Shown: in pieces, positions 30,652 to 38,968 of the stretch
How the letters are laid out: every line of letters begins with the position of its first letter
Position numbering within the stretch: the stretch's first letter is position 1
DNA from: CAYGYG01 sp964354155
Lineage (GTDB): Bacteria; Hydrothermota; Tepidihabitantia; SM23-42; CAYGYG01
Direction: 5' to 3'
NCBI GenBank assembly: GCA_964354155.1
Contig: CAYGYG010000013.1
Coordinates: forward strand, 16,453-80,452
DNA length: 64,000 bases
Program-made: the position numbers and the translations under genes
Notes under the pieces: generated by a model
The model's database searches: none
What the model saw: the letters and a program-made list of their open reading frames with translations, nothing else
Told to the model about the DNA's origin: nothing

Positions 30652-31053
30652 ATGAGAATCGCCCGTTTCCAGGACTTGCTCGTATGGAAGTTGTCGTCAG
30701 AGCTGGCCAAGGATGTCGCCACCAGGCTTGCTTCTTTGTTTCCGAAAAGTGAGCAGTATCGACTCGGTGATCAGATAATCCGGTCTTCTCGGTCCGTACC
30801 GGCTCAGATATCCGAAGGTTTCAGAAAATCCTCTTTGAAGGAGAAACACCACTATTACGAAATGGCAACGACATCTAACGATGAAACTGAGAATCATCTT
30901 GTTGAAGCATACAATAACAGATTCATTGACGCTGGAGTCCTAAGGCGGTATGTCAATCGGGTTGTTCGTGTGCGTATTCTTCTATCTCGCCTCATGGCGT
31001 CAATCCGTCATTTGGAAACCGTGCGGCGCACTAAGCCGGCTCGTAGAGCCTGA
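30652..31053 (+). CDS. Four-helix-bundle protein, copy 4
   Basis: A 133-residue four-helix-bundle family member: ARFQDLLVWKLSSELAKDV, then RSSRSVPAQISEGFRK in helix 2, and YEMATTSNDETENHLVEAYNNRFI in helix 3. No ribosome binding site is seen: the ATG directly follows repeat text ending CCCAATGACTCTTCC. The C-terminal residues (LETVRRTKPARRA) run into the spacer. It has no operon partner. Confidence 0.88.
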   Translation: MRIARFQDLLVWKLSSELAKDVATRLASLFPKSEQYRLGDQIIRSSRSVPAQISEGFRKSSLKEKHHYYEMATTSNDETENHLVEAYNNRFIDAGVLRRYVNRVVRVRILLSRLMASIRHLETVRRTKPARRA

Positions 31054-31080
31054 ACCACGCGTTACAGCATGAGTTTTCCC

Positions 31081-31287
31081 GCTCATGAAATGAGCTTCTA
31101 CCGCATCCCTGATGCCATCTGTTGCCGCGCGCAGCGCTAAACCCGTTCGGCGAAGCTGAACTACAACCGTCATCTTATGACCAATCCCGCATTCTTCTGC
31201 CATCTTTCCCGCCGTCTGTTGCCGCGCGTCAGCGCCACAACCGCTCATGAAATGAGCTTCTACCGCATCCCTGATGCCATCTGTTGC
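31081..31287. repeat. Two 45-nt direct repeats with hairpin cores
   Basis: A 45-nt block beginning with the hairpin GCTCAT-GAA-ATGAGC and ending CCATCTGTTGC occurs at 31081-31125 and 31243-31287, 162 nt apart. Between them are CCGTCTGTTGCCGCGCG and GTTCGGCGAAGCTGAAC. The rest of 31054-31348 holds no gene; it ends with GATTTGACCCCAGAG (31306-31320) and the ribosome binding site AAGGAGGG of the next gene. Confidence 0.8.
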
Positions 31288-31348
31288 TTCGCGACCATCT
31301 GTTTGGATTTGACCCCAGAGGGTCTTGACTCTTAACAAGGAGGGCTAT

Positions 31349-32734
31349 ATGAAGTTCAGAGCAGTTCTGGTTATCTTGCTCGGCGTCGTTTCCCTCGCCA
31401 TCGGCTGGACTCCTCGCAAGCTCGTCGCGAGCTATCCAGCATGGAACTACTGGTGGCTGAACACCAGGATCGGCGCTGACCGTTTTGACACCGTCTACTG
31501 CGCGGTCGCCCGTTACAATTACTCACAGAGCGATCCGGATCACGACCTCTATATCCTCAACAGCGAAGGGGATACGATCCGCAAGCGGAGTCCCTGGCAT
31601 GGCTACGAGTACCAGCCGATCGTCCAGGACGCGGCCGGCACCAACATCTACATCGGACAGCCGACCATAGGGTTCTGGATTTCCAGCAACTACCACATGG
31701 ACGGCGGTGCAACGGATGATTCCAACCAGATCCACTCTTCACGGGCGAATTCAGGCGACGGTGTCTACTACACAAAACTTGCCGCCAACGGCGGCCGGAT
31801 CTACTACAACGTCAAGATCTACACCGGTTCTCCCTGGGCCGGTAAATCGTATATGGCGATCGACCGGCGCAACTTTCTCTATATCGCCTGGGGCGACAAC
31901 ACCCAGTACTTGGTCTATGCGAAGTCGACCGACCGCGGCGCGTCCTGGGTCATTGACACGCTGTTCAATATGAGTGTTCTCGCCCAGCCCAAGGTCGTTT
32001 GCGATGCCAGCAACAACGTCCATTTTGTCTGGCGCACCTGGACCAGCGGGTGTCAACTTCGCTATATGAAACTGCGGCCTGATGGTGCCTGCGCTGTGGA
32101 TAATTCGATCTTCGCGTCCGCTTCTGAAACCTGGGATCCTCAGATTGCGCTTGACCAGGGCAACAATATCCACGTCGTCTATACAGATGCGGCTTCGGGC
32201 GGTCACAATATCTACTACACGGCTATAAAAGGCTATCTCGACAAGAACGGCCAGCCGGCTTCTGACTCCGAGCTCACGGTCGTGAAGGACACGGCGATCC
32301 AATATGATGCGGTGGGCCTGGCCTATCCCAAGATCGCGCTCGATGTCCGGCAAAGGCCCCAGGTTATCTTCGAGCAGGGCCAGTACGGCAACAACACCGA
32401 CAAGGCCGTCTATCACATCCGCGGCGATGCGATAGTATCGGTTGAAGAATCTGAAATCGTCCGCATGCAGCCCAGACTTCCTGACATATCGGTCTATCCC
32501 AATCCTTCTTCGGGCAGGGTCTCGGTCGTATACTATGTGCCGAGTGCAACAAGCCACAAGCTGACTGTGACGGATGCAGCCGGTCGAACCGTCATTGGCC
32601 CGAGGTCGATCAAGGCTGTTTCGGGTACGAACCGACATTCGCTGGACATGACATTGCTCCCTTCTGGCGTCTATTTTGTGCGAATATCTTCATCTTCTGG
32701 CGCTGCTTTCCACAAACTCCTGCTCTTGCGTTGA
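31349..32734 (+). CDS. Secreted propeller-like protein with sorting domain
   Basis: A 461-residue exported protein. Signal peptide at residues 1-19. Residues about 25-370 are repeated beta blades with FLYIAWGDN, HFVWRTWTSG and IHVVYTDAASGGHNIYYT motifs typical of sialidase/BNR-like propellers, but no complete Asp-box set or catalytic residues are clear. The last 85 residues are a type IX-like sorting domain (VYPNPSSGRVSVVYYV, then PSGVYFVRI). It is probably a surface or secreted glycan- or protein-binding protein. ATG 31349 is chosen because AAGGAGGG precedes it. Confidence 0.82.
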   Translation: MKFRAVLVILLGVVSLAIGWTPRKLVASYPAWNYWWLNTRIGADRFDTVYCAVARYNYSQSDPDHDLYILNSEGDTIRKRSPWHGYEYQPIVQDAAGTNIYIGQPTIGFWISSNYHMDGGATDDSNQIHSSRANSGDGVYYTKLAANGGRIYYNVKIYTGSPWAGKSYMAIDRRNFLYIAWGDNTQYLVYAKSTDRGASWVIDTLFNMSVLAQPKVVCDASNNVHFVWRTWTSGCQLRYMKLRPDGACAVDNSIFASASETWDPQIALDQGNNIHVVYTDAASGGHNIYYTAIKGYLDKNGQPASDSELTVVKDTAIQYDAVGLAYPKIALDVRQRPQVIFEQGQYGNNTDKAVYHIRGDAIVSVEESEIVRMQPRLPDISVYPNPSSGRVSVVYYVPSATSHKLTVTDAAGRTVIGPRSIKAVSGTNRHSLDMTLLPSGVYFVRISSSSGAAFHKLLLLR

Positions 32735-32789
32735 TGTCTATCACCGTAATCTGCCGTTCTTATCACCGTAATCGATCATTATGCCGATA

Positions 32790-32861
32790 ATGAAGAATTT
32801 TGCCCTAATCGGTGTTGCCGGCTACATCGCCCCTCGCCATTTGCAGGCGATTAACGTATGA
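32790..32861 (+). pseudogene. N-terminal remnant of a WbpB-like oxidoreductase
   Basis: Codons for MKNFALIGVAGYIAPRHLQA, then INV and a TGA stop. The first 20 residues reproduce the N-terminus of WbpB/WlbA-type UDP-sugar dehydrogenases, including the Rossmann turn and the ARH-like residues. The rest of the gene (about 290 codons) is missing and the frame runs into the epimerase start, which overlaps it by 4 nt (ATGA). A deletion joining the 5' end of wbpB to the epimerase would explain it. It may now serve as a short upstream reading frame. Confidence 0.75.
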
Positions 32862-34015
32862 AGGTCATTCACTGCGTCGGTGCGCGACCCAACTTCATGA
32901 AGATCGCGCCGGTAATGCGCGAAATGGCCAGATACCCTGACAAGTTTGACCAGATTCTGGTCCACACCGGCCAACATTATGACGACAGCATGTCGAAAGT
33001 CTTCTTTGAAGATCTGGGTTTACCTGACCCCGATATCTACCTGGGCGTAGGTTCTGCTCCGCGGGACCAGCAAATCGCCAAGATCACGGCCGAGTTTGAG
33101 AAAGTCCTGCTGAAAGAAGAGCCTGATGTGGTCGTCGTCGTCGGTGATGTGAATTCTACCCTTGCCTGCGCCCTCGCCACGGATAAGTTCCGCCGTTCCC
33201 AATCACTCAATAACCAATTACCAATAACTGCGATCGGTGGTCGAAGACCGCTCATCGCCCACGTCGAGTCCGGCTTGCGTTCGTTCGACCGCTCCATGCC
33301 TGAGGAGATCAATAGACTTGAGACCGACAGAATTGCAGATCTTCTGTTCACCACGGAACCCAGCGGCAACGAGAACCTCAAGAATGAGGGCATCCCGAAA
33401 GAGCGGATTCACTTTGTCGGTAACGTCATGATCGATTCGCTGATCGAATACGCGGGGAAAGCAGAAGAGAATTGGAGTATCTTGAAGAACCAGTTTGGCG
33501 ACGGTCCGTTTGTGCTTGTGACTCTTCATCGTCCCAACAATGTTGACCAACCGGAAACACTGCGTAACCTGATGCATGCGCTGAACGAAGTCGCTAACAA
33601 CCTACCGGTCATCTTTCCAGTCCACCCCCGCACCCGCAAACGCCTTGCGGAATTCGGCCTTCTCAATAACTCAATAACTCAATTACACAATAACTTCAGG
33701 CTTTCGGAGCCTGTCGGCTATCTTGACTTCCTTGCCCTGATGAAGCATTCTGCCCTGGTGATCACCGATTCGGGTGGGATCCAGGAGGAGACAACCTTTC
33801 TGGGCGTTCCCTGCCTGACGGTCAGGCCAAATACCGAACGTCCGATCACGGTCGAAATCGGCACAAACCGCCTGGTTGTCGTCGATAGCTTGGTGGAAAC
33901 CGCCCGGGCCTCGCTGGACGGGTCACGACCGAGCCGACGCCGAGTGCCCGATCTGTGGGACGGTATTGCAGCAGGGAGAGTTGTGGAGATACTGGCAGTC
34001 AAGGCTCCAGTTTGA
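32858..34015 (+). CDS. wecB: UDP-N-acetylglucosamine 2-epimerase (WecB/WbpI type)
   Basis: A 385-residue non-hydrolysing epimerase that converts UDP-GlcNAc or a diacetamido derivative to the manno form for polysaccharide precursors. Motifs: GARPNFMKIAP (5-15), HTGQHYD (36-42), GDVNSTLA (about 95), HVESGLRS, MPEEINR, and TDSGGIQEE near 305. Two stretches look like in-frame insertions compared with the family: about residues 113-131 (SLNNQLPITAIGG) and 267-278 (LNNSITQLHNN). Their DNA is made of CCAATTACCAATAAC and CTCAATAACTCAATAAC words like those in spacers. Both lie between conserved blocks, so the protein may still fold. Confidence 0.92.
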   Translation: MKVIHCVGARPNFMKIAPVMREMARYPDKFDQILVHTGQHYDDSMSKVFFEDLGLPDPDIYLGVGSAPRDQQIAKITAEFEKVLLKEEPDVVVVVGDVNSTLACALATDKFRRSQSLNNQLPITAIGGRRPLIAHVESGLRSFDRSMPEEINRLETDRIADLLFTTEPSGNENLKNEGIPKERIHFVGNVMIDSLIEYAGKAEENWSILKNQFGDGPFVLVTLHRPNNVDQPETLRNLMHALNEVANNLPVIFPVHPRTRKRLAEFGLLNNSITQLHNNFRLSEPVGYLDFLALMKHSALVITDSGGIQEETTFLGVPCLTVRPNTERPITVEIGTNRLVVVDSLVETARASLDGSRPSRRRVPDLWDGIAAGRVVEILAVKAPV

Positions 34016-34016
34016 C

Positions 34017-36041
34017 ATGCGAAGACTACTGAGGCCGCTAGTCCCAGCAGTATTCAGGCCGTTTCTGCGCCGTACGTTCAATCTTGCGTACGGTCTAATG
34101 GCGACCTTCTATTTCAAGCAGATGTGGCACCAGCAGCGTAACTGTTTCAGATCTCAAGTTGGGAAACGCGGCGATTTGCCAGCCCCTTCTTTGTTTCCAG
34201 GTCTTCAAGATAGAGAGAGGATAATTGCCTTGATGAAAGCAAGGTTCCCCGACTCAGTGGCAAAAACTGTGCAGGCTGCTGACCGGATATGTAATCACAT
34301 CTTTGACCTTCTTGGGTCCGGACCCAAGTTCCTGGGCAACGAGATTGACTGGCACTTAGATTTCAAGGTCGGGCGCCGGTGGCCTTTGATACATCCGACG
34401 GCGATTGATGTCGATGAGCTCGACAAACCCTCCGATATCAAAGTGCCATGGGAGCTTTCAAGATGTCAGCACTTCATAACCTTGGGTGAGGCGTACTGGT
34501 TAACTGGTGATGAGAAGTATCCCAGAGAGTTCAGATGCCAGGTGGAATCCTGGATAAGATCGAACCCTTATAGGCTTGGCGTCAACTGGCTCTGCACGAT
34601 GGACGTGGCAATACGCGTCGCCAACTGGGTTGTTGGCTGGCAGTTTTTCAAGGATTCGCCTATGATGGACGAGACGTTCCGGTTGAGCTTCTTTGACTCA
34701 GTCCATCTTCACGGGCGCCATATTTTACGGAACCTCGAAAACAAAGGACGCGTGACATCGAATCATTACCTCTCAGACCTTGTGGGGCTGCTGTACGTTG
34801 CCAAGGCATTCCCTTGGTTTCAGGAATCGGCAACGTGGAGGCAGTTTGTGATCGACGAATTGAAGAAAGAGATGATGAAACAGGTGAATCCAGATGGCAT
34901 GGACTTTGAGGGTTCAACCTGCTATCACCGCCTTGTGCTCGAGTTGTTCTTCTTTGCCACGCTACTGACCGTAGAGGATACTGAATCTGATGGCGCCGAT
35001 TACTCGCAAGCAGCTCGAGAGACTTTCGGTGACGCTTATGTAGACAGATTGTACAAGATGTTTGAATTCGTTGTCTATGCTTTGAAGCCGAATGGCAGAA
35101 TGCCACAAATCGGAGACAATGACAATGGTAGATTACACGTTTTTTCTGAAAAGGAAATCCTTGATATGCGGTACTTATTGCATTTCGGTGCAATATTTTT
35201 CCACGAAGCCAAATTCAAGATCAATGAGTTTGGCTTTTCACAAGATGCTCTCTGGATTTTTGGCAAGAAGGGCTACGGTGCATGGTCGAGTCTTGCAGGC
35301 ACATCGGTGAAGACACTTGAAAGTAGGGCATTTGCTGACTCGGGAATCTACATAATGCGAGACGGCGCCAGTTACATAATCATTCATTGTGCGGCAAATG
35401 GTCAGCATGGGCTCGGTGGTCACAATCACAACGATGTGTTGAGCTTCGAACTGCACGCTCGTGGGAACGATATCATTGTGGACCCAGGGACGTTTACTTA
35501 CTCGGGCAACCAGAGAATGCGCAATCTTTTCAGGAGTTCATCTTCCCATAACTCATTGGTCGTTGATGGACACGAAGTGAACCCATTCGATGGGAGAGAT
35601 ATATTCGGGCTTAGTGACGTGGCGAAGCCAAAGGTCCTTGTGTGGAGATCCAATGGGAGGCGCGACATCCTTGAGGCAGAGCATTATGGGTATACCCGGC
35701 TACACGAGCCCGTTAAGCATCGTCGTAAACTCAGTTTTGACAAGCGCACGAGTATAGTCAGGGTTGAGGACTGTTTGGATGGCTCTGGGATGCACCTTTG
35801 TGAGTTGTCATTTCATTCTCCGCTACGGGCAATACCGTCTACTGACAAGTCAGTCTTGGCTTTAGGGGTGGACAAGTGCGGCGTAGCTCGTATCTCGGAG
35901 GGAGGATTGTTGCGATGGAGGTTGTCGTTTTCTGAATACTCGTTGTGCTACGGGGTCAAGACCAGCATATTGAATTGCACGTTGTTGAAAGCTCATCTGG
36001 CACCAGTCACCTTCACGGTCATCATTACGCTACCAGATTGA
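34017..36041 (+). CDS. Heparinase II/III-family polysaccharide lyase
   Basis: A 674-residue protein. The N-terminal alpha-alpha toroid occupies about 80-390 (GNEIDWHLDFKVGRRWP, LSDLVGLLYVAKAFPWF, FEGSTCYHRLVLE). The C-terminal beta-sandwich has GGHNHNDVLSFELHARGNDIIVDPGTF near 465-490 and RSSSSHNSLVVDGHE, with the His and Tyr residues expected for eliminative cleavage of uronic-acid polysaccharides. No signal peptide is evident. ATG 34017 directly follows the epimerase stop; an apparent extension to 33876 overlaps the epimerase gene and is rejected. Such lyases occur in many exopolysaccharide loci. Base composition becomes AT-richer from here. Confidence 0.9.
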   Translation: MRRLLRPLVPAVFRPFLRRTFNLAYGLMATFYFKQMWHQQRNCFRSQVGKRGDLPAPSLFPGLQDRERIIALMKARFPDSVAKTVQAADRICNHIFDLLGSGPKFLGNEIDWHLDFKVGRRWPLIHPTAIDVDELDKPSDIKVPWELSRCQHFITLGEAYWLTGDEKYPREFRCQVESWIRSNPYRLGVNWLCTMDVAIRVANWVVGWQFFKDSPMMDETFRLSFFDSVHLHGRHILRNLENKGRVTSNHYLSDLVGLLYVAKAFPWFQESATWRQFVIDELKKEMMKQVNPDGMDFEGSTCYHRLVLELFFFATLLTVEDTESDGADYSQAARETFGDAYVDRLYKMFEFVVYALKPNGRMPQIGDNDNGRLHVFSEKEILDMRYLLHFGAIFFHEAKFKINEFGFSQDALWIFGKKGYGAWSSLAGTSVKTLESRAFADSGIYIMRDGASYIIIHCAANGQHGLGGHNHNDVLSFELHARGNDIIVDPGTFTYSGNQRMRNLFRSSSSHNSLVVDGHEVNPFDGRDIFGLSDVAKPKVLVWRSNGRRDILEAEHYGYTRLHEPVKHRRKLSFDKRTSIVRVEDCLDGSGMHLCELSFHSPLRAIPSTDKSVLALGVDKCGVARISEGGLLRWRLSFSEYSLCYGVKTSILNCTLLKAHLAPVTFTVIITLPD

Positions 36042-36048
36042 CGTCCAA

Positions 36049-37458
36049 ATGCGAATCCGCAAGTTAGCTAAGCGCCTTCCCCATTTCCTGAAGTACGGCG
36101 CGAAATTCATGTACACTGTGGCGGTCCCACGGGAGATCCGTTTTACTAAGGAGTTCTGGGATGCATATCGCTTCTTGCAGGAGGGACAGTGGTGGGGGCG
36201 AGCAGAAATCGAAGATTATCAGATGAGCCAGTTAAGCAAGATTCTGAACCATGCGTACAGGAACGTACCCTATTATCGACGGGCATTTGACGAGAGGGGC
36301 ATAACGCCACGTGACGTTCAGAACCTAAATGACATGAAGATGCTGCCATTTGTTACACGGGAAGACGTACAGGTGAATCTTCGTGATCTGGTGGCGCGAA
36401 ACTTCTCGGTCAACAGACTAAACTATGTGACCACCGGAGGATCTTCTGCGATGCAGATCGGTTTCTACAATACTGGCGAACAGGGTTATACCGAGAGTGC
36501 CTTTGTTGCCTTCCTTTGGAGTCTGGCTGGCTTTCAGGTCGATGCTAAGGTGGCAGTGTTGCGGGGAGATTTCATAGGTAGTACGTCTCGACCCTACCGT
36601 TTCCACTTTGAAGGTCTCTACAGATCGCTTCTGCTTTCTAGTTACCGTTTGAGCTGCGATACATATGACCTCTACAAACGCCGGATTCTAGATTTCGAAC
36701 CTGCGTTCTTTCACGCTTATCCATCAAGCATATCAATGTTTGCTGACCTCGTCGTGGAGAACGGTGATGAGGGCTGTTTCAAGTCGGTGAAAGGTATTCT
36801 GACCGCCTCCGAGAACCTGTATCAATGGCAGAAGGACAAGCTGAGCGTTGCATTCCCTAATGTTAGAGTGTTCGATTTCTATGGGCATGCTGAAAAGGTG
36901 ATACTAGCCTCCATGTGCGAGCACACCGATCAATACCACATATGGCCGTTTTACGGTGTTACCGAGATACTTGATAAGATGAACCAGACAGTCGCTGAAG
37001 GAGATGCTGGCGAATTGGTGGGGACTTCTTTCTGGAACTATGCCACGCCGTTCATACGCTACCGCACGATGGACGTTGCAAGAAAGGAACGTATTGGCTG
37101 TCCAAAGTGTGGTCGTCAGTTGCAGCTACTGGAGCGCATAGAGGGTAGACTGCACGAATTCATTGTCTCAAGGGCAGGTAGATACATCTCGATGACTGCG
37201 ATAAACATGCATGATTCGATATTCGACAACGTTAGGCAGTTTCAATTCTACCAAGACATACCGGGTAGAGTTGTCCTTAGAGTAGTCAAGAAGCCAACGT
37301 ACTCGGAAGATGATACGCGAAGAATCTATACTGGCTTGAAACGAAAACTAGGTGAGGATATGGACCTTGAGATTCAACATACCAGTGAGATTCCCAGAAC
37401 GAGGCTTGGCAAACATCGATTTCTAGAGCAGAAACTGAGACTGAAGTATGGTGAATAG
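36049..37458 (+). CDS. PaaK/CapK-family AMP-ligase-like protein
   Basis: A 469-residue member of the phenylacetate-CoA ligase/CapK group of adenylate-forming enzymes. Motifs: TTGGSSAMQIGF (about 125-136) for ATP, FDFYGHAEKVILA (about 277-289) and CPKCGRQLQLLERIEGR near 350-366 with a Cys pair. CapK-like members in polysaccharide loci are thought to activate an acyl or amino acid for glycan modification, but substrates are unknown. It begins 7 nt after the lyase gene and overlaps the DUF362 gene by 11 nt, so the two products may act together. Confidence 0.88.
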   Translation: MRIRKLAKRLPHFLKYGAKFMYTVAVPREIRFTKEFWDAYRFLQEGQWWGRAEIEDYQMSQLSKILNHAYRNVPYYRRAFDERGITPRDVQNLNDMKMLPFVTREDVQVNLRDLVARNFSVNRLNYVTTGGSSAMQIGFYNTGEQGYTESAFVAFLWSLAGFQVDAKVAVLRGDFIGSTSRPYRFHFEGLYRSLLLSSYRLSCDTYDLYKRRILDFEPAFFHAYPSSISMFADLVVENGDEGCFKSVKGILTASENLYQWQKDKLSVAFPNVRVFDFYGHAEKVILASMCEHTDQYHIWPFYGVTEILDKMNQTVAEGDAGELVGTSFWNYATPFIRYRTMDVARKERIGCPKCGRQLQLLERIEGRLHEFIVSRAGRYISMTAINMHDSIFDNVRQFQFYQDIPGRVVLRVVKKPTYSEDDTRRIYTGLKRKLGEDMDLEIQHTSEIPRTRLGKHRFLEQKLRLKYGE

Positions 37459-38968
37459 GCTGATCAGGTACTACGAAGATCTACGAGTGGCGGTGCACCA
37501 GGGCGAGCACGAATACAACGACATCCCACCGTTCGATGCAGGCCGCATGTATCCAGAATATGACCACGATTTCGGCATCAGCAGAGTCGTCAATCCTGCC
37601 TATGAGGGTGTAAGGAGATGCTTTGGATTACTCGGACTAGACCGAAGATGCTTTTCAAGACGGCAATGGAATCCCTTGGGTGAAATCGTGAAACCGGGGA
37701 ATAGGGTCGTTGTGAAACCAAACTTTGTATTGAGTAGGCATTGTGACGGTGGTAATTTATATGCAATCATTACGCATCCCTCAGTTATCCGAGTCATAGT
37801 CGACTACGTCTACAAAGCGTTGAAAGGTGAAGGGGAGATCACGATTGCTGATGCGCCCCAAATGGACTGCAATTTCGATGAGCTGCTTACGATAACTCGT
37901 TTGCCTTCGATCCAAGAGCTGTATTGGCGGAAGAAGAAGTTTGACATAAAGATTCTTGACCTACGCGATTTCTGGCTCGATAAGCACGCAGATGATGCTG
38001 GCGCATTCACTGAAAGACGTAGGAAACTCCCAGGCGATCCATTGGGAAGCGTCACCATCAATTTGGGCAGAGATAGCGAGCTCCATTGTGTACGGAATTG
38101 GGATCGGTTCTATGGTGCTGATTATAACAGGGGGGAGACAATTCGCCATCATCGTGGCGAAATACAGGAGTATATGATCTCCCGGACTGTTCTCGAGGCC
38201 GATGTGGTAATCTCTGCGCCTAAATTGAAGGTGCACAAGAAAGTTGGCGTCACGTTGAATGCAAAAGGTCTGGTTGGCATTGCCACGAACAAGAACTATC
38301 TTGTCCACTATCGCCTCGGAACGCCTGAGGTAGGTGGGGATCAACTCCCATCGAGAACCTTGACGCACAGAGAAATGCTGCTTGTTAGAATCCAGAGGTT
38401 CTTATATGATGCGCTCCTAGCGAAGAGACGGAGATTCTATGACAAATTGTACGCCATCACACTGAGCTCATATCGGAAGTGCATAAAGCCATTTGTAACC
38501 AGAGTATCAAAAGCCCGGCTTGTTCTGGATGACGGCAATTGGTATGGCAATGATAGTGCGTGGCGGATGGTTGTGGACTTAATGAAGATCATTATCTATG
38601 CCGATACAGTAGGTAACTTGAAGTCAACTCCGCAACGAAAGGTATTCTCCGTAATTGATGGTCTGATTGGGGGCGACAACAACGGGCCACTTGCGCCGGA
38701 CGAAAGAAAGGCGGGCTTGTTGTTGGCCGGTTTCAATCCCGTAGCAGTTGACGTCGTGGGTACAAGGACCATTGGATTCGACTACAAGAAGTTGAAGCTG
38801 TTCTCGCGTCTTATCAACAACACGGATTGCGATTTTTTTGTTAAAGACGTATTCGATATCAAGATTTGTTCTGACAGACGCGCGTATAGAAGGTTATTCT
38901 ATACTAAGAGCGGCATGCCGCAATTCACGCCTCATCGTGGATGGCAGGGGCACGTGGAGCATGCGTAA
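37448..38968 (+). CDS. DUF362-family protein
   Basis: A 506-residue DUF362 protein: NRVVVKPNFVL, THPSVIRVIVDYVYKALKGEGEITIADAP (about 90-135), APKLKVHKKVGVTLNAKGLVGI (about 257-278), then VIDGLIGGDNNGPLAPD and FNPVAVDVVGTRTIGFD towards the end. Some DUF362 proteins carry a ferredoxin domain; no CxxCxxC motif is present here. The biochemical role is not established. It overlaps the CapK-like gene by 11 nt and the flippase gene by 8 nt, placing it in the same transcript. Confidence 0.88.
   Translation: MVNRLIRYYEDLRVAVHQGEHEYNDIPPFDAGRMYPEYDHDFGISRVVNPAYEGVRRCFGLLGLDRRCFSRRQWNPLGEIVKPGNRVVVKPNFVLSRHCDGGNLYAIITHPSVIRVIVDYVYKALKGEGEITIADAPQMDCNFDELLTITRLPSIQELYWRKKKFDIKILDLRDFWLDKHADDAGAFTERRRKLPGDPLGSVTINLGRDSELHCVRNWDRFYGADYNRGETIRHHRGEIQEYMISRTVLEADVVISAPKLKVHKKVGVTLNAKGLVGIATNKNYLVHYRLGTPEVGGDQLPSRTLTHREMLLVRIQRFLYDALLAKRRRFYDKLYAITLSSYRKCIKPFVTRVSKARLVLDDGNWYGNDSAWRMVVDLMKIIIYADTVGNLKSTPQRKVFSVIDGLIGGDNNGPLAPDERKAGLLLAGFNPVAVDVVGTRTIGFDYKKLKLFSRLINNTDCDFFVKDVFDIKICSDRRAYRRLFYTKSGMPQFTPHRGWQGHVEHA

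Noticed and set aside
14847..31053. Diversity-generating retroelement, suggested by Avd-like four-helix-bundle genes
   Set aside because: No reverse transcriptase, template/variable repeat pair or adenine-biased variation is seen in the window.
33876..34016. Upstream extension of the heparinase-like gene
   Set aside because: It overlaps the end of the epimerase gene in another frame and encodes unrelated text; ATG 34017 directly after the epimerase stop fits better.
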